Notes under the pieces: generated by a model
The model's input: the letters and a program-made list of their open reading frames with translations, nothing else
Database searches by the model: none
Told to the model about the DNA's origin: nothing
NCBI GenBank assembly: GCA_023424585.1
Contig: JAFADT010000681.1
Span: 1 to 6,415, forward strand
From: Pseudomonadota bacterium
GTDB lineage: Bacteria > Myxococcota > Myxococcia > Myxococcales > Myxococcaceae
Direction: 5' to 3'
DNA length: 6,415 nt
Translations under genes and position numbers: made by a program
Shown here: positions 1 to 5,786 of the stretch, one piece after another
Layout of the letters: each line of letters starts with the position of its first letter
Numbering within the stretch: position 1 is the stretch's first letter

Positions 1-3
1 CGC

Positions 4-1215
4 ATGGACCTGTCCACCGCGACGACGAAGCTCCAGGCGCTGCGCCGGGAGATGACGGGCCACACGGACCGCGACGACGAGCGCCGCATCCTGGACCTGC
101 TGGAGGGCGCCACCCGCGAGGAGCTGAACCACCTCCTGTCCAACGTGGATCTGGTGCACCTCCTGTCGGACCTGGACGACCGGCTGGTGGGCCCGGCCCA
201 CCACACGGCGCTCCTGGACCTGCTGTGCACGCGCCGGGCGGCGGAGCTGTCCCTGCCGGTGCGCGCGTCGCTGGCCTCCGCGCTCCAGCAGGGCGCCACG
301 CCCGCGCAGGCGGAGCGCCGGCTGCGCGACCTGTTCCTGGGGCTGAAGGGCCGCGAGCTGACCGCGTTCAAGAACCTGCTGGAGGCGGGCGGCGAGTCCC
401 ACGACCTGCACAAGCTGGTGTTCGACGACGTGGACGACGGGGCGGTGCGCGCGGAGCTGCTCGCCCACTTCGAGCGCGAGGCCCGGGCGTTCCCCAGCGG
501 GGAGAACAAGGTCCTGAGCGACATCGACGACACGCTCTTCGTCAACTGGGTGGACAGGCGCTACCCGCCAAAGACGGTGTACCCGGGCGTGCTCGCGTTC
601 TACCAGGAGCTGGACCGGGGGCCGGGCATCATCCCGAGCCGCGCGGGCGACCTCGTCTTCGTGAGCGCCCGTCCGCAGGACCCGCTGGGCCTCATCGAGA
701 ACGCGACGCTGGACTCCCTGCGCGAGCGCGGCGTGCCGCTGGCGGTGATGCTCTCCGGCAGCTTCTTCTCCCTGCTGGGCAACACGCGCATCGCGCGGAA
801 GAAGCTCGAGAACTTCGAGCAGTACGCCCGCCTCTTCCCCGAGTACGGCTTCGTCTTCGTGGGTGACAGCGGCCAGGGCGACGTGGAGTTCGGCGCGAGG
901 ATGCGCGAGGCGCTGCCCCAGGCGGTGCGCGCCGTGTTCATCCACGACGTGGTGGCGACGCCCCAGGAGCAGCGCGACGCCTGGCGCGAGCGGCACGTCT
1001 TCTTCTTCGACACCTATGTGGGCGCGGCGGTGGATGCCTTCCACGCGGGCGTCATCTCCCGGGACGGAGTGGACCGCGTCGCCGCCGCCGCGCGCGAGTC
1101 GCTGGCGGCCATCGCGTTCCCCTCCCCCGACCAGCGTCAGGCGCGGGAGGCGGAGCTGGAGCGCGACCTGGCCCGGGCGTCAGCGCTGCCCCCGCGTTGG
1201 CCTGACGGGCAGTGA
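4..1215 (+). CDS. APP1-type (DUF2183) HAD-superfamily phosphatase with helical N-terminal region
   Basis: A 403-residue protein whose second half carries HAD-type phosphatase motifs in the arrangement of the APP1/LNS2-like phosphatidate phosphatase domain. Seen: motif I DIDDT at residues 172-176 (nucleophile and acid/base aspartates), motif II VSARP at 220-224, a lysine pair at 266-267 in the motif III position, and motif IV GDSGQGD at 287-293. Residues 1-160 are rich in Leu, Glu and Arg with no signal peptide or membrane segment, so they look like a cytosolic helical domain. Known of the family: APP1 of yeast dephosphorylates phosphatidic acid; bacterial relatives are mostly uncharacterised. 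Inferred: a cytosolic Mg-dependent phosphatase, perhaps acting on phospholipid. The ATG at base 4 is the first in the window and only three bases precede it, so an earlier start cannot be excluded. It is separated from the next gene by 215 bases and is probably not part of that operon. Confidence 0.85.
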   Translation: MDLSTATTKLQALRREMTGHTDRDDERRILDLLEGATREELNHLLSNVDLVHLLSDLDDRLVGPAHHTALLDLLCTRRAAELSLPVRASLASALQQGATPAQAERRLRDLFLGLKGRELTAFKNLLEAGGESHDLHKLVFDDVDDGAVRAELLAHFEREARAFPSGENKVLSDIDDTLFVNWVDRRYPPKTVYPGVLAFYQELDRGPGIIPSRAGDLVFVSARPQDPLGLIENATLDSLRERGVPLAVMLSGSFFSLLGNTRIARKKLENFEQYARLFPEYGFVFVGDSGQGDVEFGARMREALPQAVRAVFIHDVVATPQEQRDAWRERHVFFFDTYVGAAVDAFHAGVISRDGVDRVAAAARESLAAIAFPSPDQRQAREAELERDLARASALPPRWPDGQ

Positions 1216-1221
1216 CGCCCG
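1206..1221 (+). other. small inverted repeat over the stop codon of the APP1-like gene
   Basis: CGGGC at 1206-1210 pairs with GCCCG at 1217-1221 across a six-base loop that contains the TGA stop (1213-1215). A five-bp GC stem is easily produced by chance at this base composition, so any role in termination is only possible. Confidence 0.2.
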
Positions 1222-1251
1222 CCCCCCGCGCCCGGCTGGGGAACGGGAAAT

Positions 1252-1271
1252 CGCGAGGATGAAGGCTCGCG
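1252..1271 (+). terminator. candidate weak hairpin downstream of the APP1-like gene
   Basis: A perfect six-bp inverted repeat, CGCGAG at 1252-1257 and CTCGCG at 1266-1271, with an eight-base loop, lies 36 bases after the stop of the APP1-like gene. There is no T-tract after it, so it is not a classical intrinsic terminator. It could stabilise or end the upstream transcript. Confidence 0.3.
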
Positions 1272-1290
1272 GACAACCCCCGGCCCACCG

Positions 1291-1311
1291 GTCCCGGACA
1301 GTTGGCGGGAC
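1291..1311 (+). promoter_or_regulatory. dyad in the operon leader (possible operator)
   Basis: Perfect six-base arms GTCCCG (1291-1296) and CGGGAC (1306-1311) are separated by nine bases, and the right arm runs into the palindrome CGTACG (1311-1316). The spacing is compatible with a dimeric regulator binding about 125 bases before the glycosyltransferase start. The right arm overlaps the sigma-54-like element, so the two readings share bases. GC-rich background makes chance occurrence quite possible. Confidence 0.25.
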
Positions 1312-1320
1312 GTACGAAGC
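1306..1320 (+). promoter_or_regulatory. sigma-54-like -24/-12 promoter candidate
   Basis: The stretch CGGGACGTACGAAGC has the invariant GG (1307-1308) and GC (1319-1320) separated by ten bases, plus the ACG that follows the -24 GG in the consensus TGGCACG-N4-TTGC. It matches seven of the eleven fixed positions; the TT before GC is AA here. Transcription would start near 1332 and give a leader of about 100 bases containing the strong hairpin at 1373-1405. This is a by-eye match and weak in a GC-rich genome. Confidence 0.25.
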
Positions 1321-1372
1321 ACCCCAACCTTCCGGCGCTTCACATGGGTGGAGCGGCCGTCTGGGGACGGGA

Positions 1373-1405
1373 GGAAGGGCTCCGGGAGGTTCCCGGGGCC
1401 CTTCC
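1373..1405 (+). promoter_or_regulatory. strong 15-bp hairpin in the leader of the polysaccharide operon
   Basis: The left arm at 1373-1387 (GGAAGGGCTCCGGGA) and right arm at 1391-1405 (TCCCGGGGCCCTTCC) are reverse complements apart from one position that forms a G-U wobble in RNA (bases 1381 and 1397). The loop is only three bases (GGT, 1388-1390). The hairpin ends 25 bases before the ATG at 1431, leaving just room for the purine-rich GTAGGGGG at 1411-1418 that would serve as ribosome binding site. No T-tract follows. It could end read-through from upstream, act as an attenuator, or protect the operon mRNA. Confidence 0.6.
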
Positions 1406-1430
1406 GGGGCGTAGGGGGCGCGCGGGGCCG

Positions 1431-2750
1431 ATGGAACTGTTTCCCATCCATTTGCTGTTCATCGTCGTCTTGATGAACCGCTACATCCTCGGCCCCTTCC
1501 TGCGGCGGCTGAAGGGGCGGCGGTTCGAGCGCGTGGACGACACCTACCGCCCGAAGGTCGCCATCGTCGTTCCGCTGTTCAACGAAGGCCAGGGCATCTA
1601 CCACACCGTCAAGGCGCTGCTGGATCAGGACTATCCCCGCGAGCTGACGGAGATCATCGTCGTGGATGACTGCTCGCGCGACGACAGCGTCGCGTGGGCG
1701 ACCAAGGCCGCGGAGGGCCACCCCAACGTCCGGGTGATGCGCAACCCGGAGAACATGGGCAAGCGCAAGGGCATCAACCGGGGCGTCCGCGCCGCCGAGG
1801 ACGCGGAGATCATCGTCTCCGTGGACTCCGACGTGGTGGTGGAGCGCAGCGCCGTGCGTCAGCTCATCCGCCGCTTCGTGCACCCCAACGTGGCCGCCGT
1901 GGGCGGGCGCACCTTCGTCATCAACCGCCACCAGAACTGGCTGACGCGGATGATCGAAATCAAGTTCCACTTCGCCCAGAAGTGGCTGAAGGACCTGGAG
2001 CGCTCGTTCCGCCAGGTGATGTGTCTGTCCGGATGTCTGACGGCCTATCGCCGCTCCGTGCTGCTGGAGCTGGAGCCCATCCTGGAGGCGCGCGCCATCG
2101 CGGGCATCCCCATCAAGTACGGCGAGGACCGCTTCCTCACGCGGCAGATCGTCAAGCACGACTACGAGACGGTCTACACGCTGGACGCGTACTGCTTCAC
2201 CGCCGCGCCGTCCACGCTCGCGGGCTACTTCAGCCAGCAGCTGCGCTGGCGGCGCTCCAACCTGGTGGACCTGATCTGCGGCCTGTCGCACGCGTGGCGG
2301 CTGCACCCCGTCATCACCGTGCACTACGTGTCGCAGCTGGCGCTGCTGCTGTCGTATCCGGTGGTCATCGTCCACAACCTGCTCAACGGCGAGTTCTGGG
2401 ACATCCTCGCGTTCCACTTCCTGGTGATTGGCCTGCTGGGCTTCATCTACCGGATGGAGACGCGCTACCTGCCGGAGGACCGGCGCGTGCATCCCGTGAG
2501 CTTCCTGCCCATGGCGCTGCTCATGCCGGTGACCTACGCCCTCTTCACGCCCCTGGCGCTCCTGACGCTGGACTCCGGGAGCTGGGAGACGCGCGGCAGC
2601 GCCACGCCGGCCCCGAACCCGAACCCGATGCCGGTCCCGACGCCCGTCCCGGTCGCGGCTCCGGTCCCGACTCCGGCGCCAGCCCCGGCCCCCGCCCCCA
2701 CCCCCGCGAACCTCACGTCCAACTCCGCAGGCGAGGGAACCCCGTCATGA
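1431..2750 (+). CDS. membrane-embedded processive family 2 glycosyltransferase (polysaccharide synthase)
   Basis: A 439-residue protein with the layout of hyaluronan/chitin/NodC/Alg8-type synthases, which polymerise nucleotide-sugars at the cytoplasmic face and extrude the chain. Seen: one N-terminal membrane segment (about 4-23), then a GT-A domain with PLFNEG (48-53), VVDD (77-80), DSD (132-134), CLSG...YRR (198-208), GED with the presumed catalytic Asp (231-233) and QQLRW (269-273). About three hydrophobic stretches follow (297-316, 324-341, 356-380), then SWETRG (384-389) and a Pro/Ala-rich tail (391-428). SWETRG resembles the substrate-gating WGTR loop of hyaluronan synthases, with Glu for Gly. 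The ATG at 1431 is chosen because it puts the first membrane segment at the N-terminus; in-frame ATG codons further upstream (for example 1344) would translate the leader hairpin as an Arg-rich stretch. It is first of four genes and its TGA overlaps the next ATG (ATGA, 2747-2750). The sugar used cannot be told from sequence. Confidence 0.93.
   Translation: MELFPIHLLFIVVLMNRYILGPFLRRLKGRRFERVDDTYRPKVAIVVPLFNEGQGIYHTVKALLDQDYPRELTEIIVVDDCSRDDSVAWATKAAEGHPNVRVMRNPENMGKRKGINRGVRAAEDAEIIVSVDSDVVVERSAVRQLIRRFVHPNVAAVGGRTFVINRHQNWLTRMIEIKFHFAQKWLKDLERSFRQVMCLSGCLTAYRRSVLLELEPILEARAIAGIPIKYGEDRFLTRQIVKHDYETVYTLDAYCFTAAPSTLAGYFSQQLRWRRSNLVDLICGLSHAWRLHPVITVHYVSQLALLLSYPVVIVHNLLNGEFWDILAFHFLVIGLLGFIYRMETRYLPEDRRVHPVSFLPMALLMPVTYALFTPLALLTLDSGSWETRGSATPAPNPNPMPVPTPVPVAAPVPTPAPAPAPAPTPANLTSNSAGEGTPS
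2601..2714 (+). repeat. low-complexity Pro/Ala/Val-rich coding repeat at the synthase C-terminus
   Basis: Codons for residues 391-428 of the synthase are degenerate repeats of C-rich triplets giving alternating PxP units (AP, NP, VP, TP). Such tracts are prone to slippage. A frameshift here would remove the ATGA overlap through which the downstream adaptor gene appears to be translationally coupled. Family members normally end soon after the WGTR-like motif, so the tail looks like an extra, extended spacer. Confidence 0.75.
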
Positions 2751-3847
2751 ACCAACAGGTCGCCAACCGGCTCAACTCCGTCGCGGTGTCCGCCTACAAG
2801 TTCATGGGATCGGTGCTGCTGACGCTGATCCTCCTGGGCCTGATGTCGTTCCTCGCGGTGCAGGGCTTCTTCCTGGCGAGCAACAGCTGGGCGGCGCCCA
2901 CCATCCTGTCGCCCACCGACCCCAACGTGCTGTCCCTGAACGCGCAGGCGGCGCAGCAGGAGTCGGAGCGGGACGGGCTGGTGGCGAAGCGGCGCGAGGC
3001 GTCCGACCGCCTCCAGGAGGCCGAGCGCACCGCGAACACGGAGCGGTCCTTCCAGCAGCGCTTCATCGTGGCGCTGAAGGGAGAGAAGGCCTCCCGCGAC
3101 CGGCTGGCGAGGCGGCTGGGCGCGCTGCGCCAGGAGTACCTGCGCGCGGGCGAGGAGATCGCCGAGTCCAACCGCGCGTACAGCGGCCTCGCGCGCACGC
3201 GCACGACCGCGCTCTATGGCGCGAAGCTGATGGAGCGCGAGGACGTGCTCACCACCAACCACCACCTGGCGCAGATGGCGCAGAGCAACCTGTCGCTGGC
3301 GCAGGAAACGGTGGACCTGGACATGCGGCTGGACACGCTCCGGCGCGAGAGCCAGGGGCTGACCGCCGCGGAGAACGGCCTGGGCCGCGACGACACCGCC
3401 GAGGGCCTGACGACGGACACGCTGCTCCTGGAGCGGGAGTACACGCAGTCGGTGCTGGCGCTGGCCCGGGCGCAGGCGCAGCACAAGAGCCTGGAGGCGG
3501 ACCTCCGCGCGCTGGATGACCGCATCCACCGCTTCGACCACCTGCTCCAGGTGGTGCACGCCTCGCCGTACCTGAAGGCGCTGGAGCAGAACCTCACCGT
3601 GGCCTTCGTGCCCTACGAGAACCTGCCGAACGCCCGGGCGGGCACTCCGCTCTACACCTGCGCGCTCAAGATCTTCTGGTGCCGCGAGGTGGGCGTGGTG
3701 GGGTCCGTGCTGGAGGGCGAGGTGTCCCAGCAGCACCCCATCCGCCAGTACCACTTGCGAGGCGTGATGGTGGAACTCCAGCTTCGCGACGCTCCCAGCG
3801 CGCGCGAGCCGCTGCTCCACCTGGGCCGTCCTCCGTTGATGCTGTGA
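2747..3847 (+). CDS. inner-membrane anchored periplasmic coiled-coil adaptor, Alg44/HlyD-like C-terminus
   Basis: A 366-residue protein that starts inside the stop of the synthase gene, with a ribosome-binding-like GAGGGA at 2733-2738. Seen: a membrane segment at about 20-44, a Pro-containing linker (50-60), two long Glu/Arg/Ala/Leu-rich helical stretches likely to form an antiparallel coiled-coil hairpin (about 62-150 and 170-270), and a beta-rich C-terminal domain (about 280-366). That domain contains FVPYENL (287-293), GTPLYTC (299-305), VLEGEV (321-326) and RGVMVELQLRD (338-348), a pattern like the membrane-proximal barrel of HlyD-type fusion proteins and of Alg44. Cys305 and Cys312 could form a disulfide. 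There is no PilZ domain before the membrane segment; only about 20 residues lie on the cytosolic side. Inferred role: periplasmic conduit linking the synthase to the TolC-like protein encoded next. The type I secretion alternative is unlikely since no ABC transporter is present. Confidence 0.82.
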   Translation: MNQQVANRLNSVAVSAYKFMGSVLLTLILLGLMSFLAVQGFFLASNSWAAPTILSPTDPNVLSLNAQAAQQESERDGLVAKRREASDRLQEAERTANTERSFQQRFIVALKGEKASRDRLARRLGALRQEYLRAGEEIAESNRAYSGLARTRTTALYGAKLMEREDVLTTNHHLAQMAQSNLSLAQETVDLDMRLDTLRRESQGLTAAENGLGRDDTAEGLTTDTLLLEREYTQSVLALARAQAQHKSLEADLRALDDRIHRFDHLLQVVHASPYLKALEQNLTVAFVPYENLPNARAGTPLYTCALKIFWCREVGVVGSVLEGEVSQQHPIRQYHLRGVMVELQLRDAPSAREPLLHLGRPPLML

Positions 3848-3865
3848 GCCCCGTCGTCGAACCGG

Positions 3866-3879
3866 AAAGGAAGCGGAGG
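3866..3879 (+). promoter_or_regulatory. ribosome binding site deciding the start of the TolC-like gene
   Basis: The purine-rich stretch AAAGGAAGCGGAGG precedes the ATG at 3880. AAGGA at 3867-3871 sits eight bases from the start, a good spacing, while the GGAGG at 3875-3879 abuts the ATG and is too close. It supports 3880 over in-frame starts further upstream that would overlap the adaptor gene. Confidence 0.7.
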
Positions 3880-5010
3880 ATGCAGACGAGCCTCGCGAGG
3901 GGAGCCCTGCTGGGGCTCGGGTTGTGGGCGGGCCTGGCACCGGCGGAGGAGGAAGCGGAGGCGGTGCGGGCCCGGGGCGACCTCGCGAGGGGCTACTGTG
4001 AACGCATGCGCGGCACCGCGAGCGCGGAGGCCGCCCTGGAGTTCGCTCCGGAGGTCTTCGCCAGCATCGGCGCGGTGAACGCGGGCGACGCGGTGGGCGG
4101 CGCGGACGAGACGCCCCTGGGGTCACCCAAGCTGCGCCTCACCGCGGGGCTGGGCTACGACTTCGTGGGCATCTATCGCGGCCGCACGCTGCGCTCCCGC
4201 GCGGAGGCCGAGTGCCGGCGCTACCAGGCGCTCGCCGCGCTCCAGGCGGCCGTGGAGCAGGGCTCGCGGCTGGGGGAGGCGTCCGCGCTGGACGCGCGGG
4301 CCCGGGCGCTGGCCACCTCCCTGCCCCGCGCGGAGGAGCTGGTGTCCCAGCTCCGGGACGAGCTGCGCGACGGCAGCGCGACGCTGGAGGAGCTCAACGC
4401 GGTGCAGGTGCGGCTGGACCATCTGCGCTCGCTGGCGCATGACACGGCCAGGGCCCGCGAGCAGCTGGCGCTCGAGCCCGCGCTGCCGGAGGGACAGACG
4501 CTGAGCGCGCTGCTCAGCGACTTCGAGGCCGCGGACGATGAGGTGGAGTCCCTGTCCGGCGGCCTGCGCAGGGCTGGCGCCTGGCGCCTGAGCGTGCGCG
4601 GCGGCTACGACGAGGTCTTCGACGTCCAGCAGGACACGCCCCTCTTCGGCCAGCTGACGCTGGGCTACAACCTGGGTCACCTCTGGCAGGGCCGGGCCAA
4701 CGCCCAGGCGCGCGAGGGCCGGCGCCAGGAGGCGCGCGACGCGGTGGACGGCGCGCCCCGGCGCGTGCGCCAGCTGCTGGGCGAGCTGCGCATCACCGAG
4801 CGGAGCGAGCAGCAGCGGCTGGGCGATCTGTCCACGCTGGTGTCGGACCTGGAGGGGCAGCTGCGCGAGGTGGAGCAATTGCAGACGCACCAGGTGCGCC
4901 GCTTCCGGGGCTACCTGCTGCTGGAGCTGGCGAGGCTCCAGGCCGAGCAGGCCTACCTGGGCGCGCACGTGGAGACGCTCCGGACGCTCCTGGGGGGCAC
5001 GGGGCCATGA
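3880..5010 (+). CDS. secreted TolC-like outer-membrane-factor protein, short form
   Basis: A 376-residue protein with a signal peptide (hydrophobic 7-20, likely cut after APA at 20-22). The mature part shows an internal two-fold repeat like outer membrane efflux proteins. Beta strand pairs at about 52-66 with 84-97 and 234-247 with 255-266 are each followed by a long Glu/Arg/Ala/Leu helical pair (98-198 and 268-370). The second strand of each pair reads alike (LTAGLGYDFVGIYRGR and LTLGYNLGHLWQGR). Family members trimerise to a beta barrel in the outer membrane and an alpha-helical tunnel in the periplasm. At 376 residues it is shorter than TolC (about 470), and the helix ahead of the first strand pair is much reduced. 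It is third in the operon, 32 bases after the adaptor gene. Cys40 and Cys111 might pair. Inferred: exit channel for the polymer; a purely periplasmic coiled-coil protein is the alternative. Confidence 0.7.
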   Translation: MQTSLARGALLGLGLWAGLAPAEEEAEAVRARGDLARGYCERMRGTASAEAALEFAPEVFASIGAVNAGDAVGGADETPLGSPKLRLTAGLGYDFVGIYRGRTLRSRAEAECRRYQALAALQAAVEQGSRLGEASALDARARALATSLPRAEELVSQLRDELRDGSATLEELNAVQVRLDHLRSLAHDTARAREQLALEPALPEGQTLSALLSDFEAADDEVESLSGGLRRAGAWRLSVRGGYDEVFDVQQDTPLFGQLTLGYNLGHLWQGRANAQAREGRRQEARDAVDGAPRRVRQLLGELRITERSEQQRLGDLSTLVSDLEGQLREVEQLQTHQVRRFRGYLLLELARLQAEQAYLGAHVETLRTLLGGTGP

Positions 5011-5786
5011 GGGATGCGAGACACCGGCGGTGGGTGGCGCTCGGGACGTCGGGCGCGTTGATGCTGTGGGCGGGAGCGCTGCTCCTGAGCCACGGCGCCT
5101 GCAGCAGCGCGAGGCCCCCCATGGAATCTCCCGCGTCCTCCAGCGAGCGAGCGCCGCGCTCGGACCCGCCCGCGTCCAAGGGCCTGGCCCCCGTCACGCG
5201 ACAGCAGCTGCACGTCACGGAAGGACGGGTCGTGAGCCCTCAGGACGAAGCGCCGGACGGGACGTGGTTCACCATAGAGGGGCCGAGGCAGCGCGCCATC
5301 GCCCCGGAGACGACGGGCGACGAAGCGGAGCTGCGCTTCACCTGGCTGGGCGTCACCTCGGACGTGATCCCCCTGGCGTCCGGTCAGCGGCGTGAGCAGG
5401 TGGGCCTCAAGCTGCGCGCCCGGGATGGCTGCAACGTCATCTACGCCATGTGGCGCATCGCGCCCTCCGCGGGCATCGTGGTCCAGCTCAAGTCCAACCC
5501 GGACGACCACGAGAGCAGCGAGTGCGGCAACGCCGGCTACACCACCGTGCGGCCGCGCTTCATGGAGCCGCTGGACCGGCTGTCCCCCGGTGACTCGCAC
5601 GCGCTGCGCGCCCGCATCGACGCGAACGTGCTGACCGTGTACGCGGACGGCCAGCGCGTCTGGGAGGGCGTGCTGCCCGCGGACGCGCTCGCCCTGGAGG
5701 GCCCCGCGGGGATGCGCACGGACAACGCGCGCATTCGCTTCGAGCTGCTCGTGCCGCAGGCGGCCAGCCCCACCTCCCGTCGCTGA
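5007..5786 (+). CDS. N-terminally anchored extracytoplasmic protein with predicted beta-sandwich (LamG/DUF1080-like) domain
   Basis: A 259-residue protein starting in the stop of the TolC-like gene (ATGA, 5007-5010), with G-rich 4992-4997 as likely ribosome binding site. Seen: Arg-rich start, a hydrophobic segment (about 11-29), a Cys at 32 in SHGACSS, a Pro/Ser-rich linker (33-65) and a beta-rich domain (about 85-248). The HGAC context is not a standard lipobox because His occupies the -3 position, so lipoprotein status is uncertain; it may be an uncleaved anchor or a type I signal. The domain holds GLKLRARDGCNVIYAMWRI (133-151), SSECGNAGY (170-178), DGQRVWEG (214-221) and GPAGMRTDNARIRFELL (232-248). 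The last two resemble the closing strands of concanavalin A-like jelly rolls such as LamG and 3-keto-disaccharide hydrolase domains. Cys142 and Cys173 could form a disulfide. I do not recognise a named family. Placement suggests it binds or processes the polymer; no catalytic residues are evident. Confidence 0.75.
   Translation: MRDARHRRWVALGTSGALMLWAGALLLSHGACSSARPPMESPASSSERAPRSDPPASKGLAPVTRQQLHVTEGRVVSPQDEAPDGTWFTIEGPRQRAIAPETTGDEAELRFTWLGVTSDVIPLASGQRREQVGLKLRARDGCNVIYAMWRIAPSAGIVVQLKSNPDDHESSECGNAGYTTVRPRFMEPLDRLSPGDSHALRARIDANVLTVYADGQRVWEGVLPADALALEGPAGMRTDNARIRFELLVPQAASPTSRR

Noticed and set aside
1302..1430. N-terminal extension of the glycosyltransferase by up to 43 residues
   Set aside because: It would translate the leader hairpin into an Arg/Gly/Pro-rich stretch with no family counterpart; the ATG at 1431 places the first membrane segment at the N-terminus and has G-rich sequence before it.
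1137..2492. Long minus-strand open frame of 451 codons opposite the glycosyltransferase
   Set aside because: It is the His/Asp/Val-rich mirror of a real gene in GC-rich DNA, with no recognisable domain, and the + strand product there is unmistakable.
3891..3990. Two identical 10-bp palindromes CCTCGCGAGG exactly 90 bases apart (3891-3900 and 3981-3990)
   Set aside because: Both are in the same reading frame and encode LARG with the organism's preferred codons, so coding explains them. A regulatory site inside the gene is possible but unsupported.
2534..4126. Minus-strand open frame of 530 codons opposite the adaptor gene
   Set aside because: Its translation is low-complexity Arg/Gln/Leu/His, typical of antisense shadows; the + strand adaptor has a coherent membrane, coiled-coil and barrel layout.
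4123..4968. Minus-strand open frame opposite the TolC-like gene
   Set aside because: Gln/Leu/Ala-rich shadow of helical heptads on the other strand; no signal or domain.
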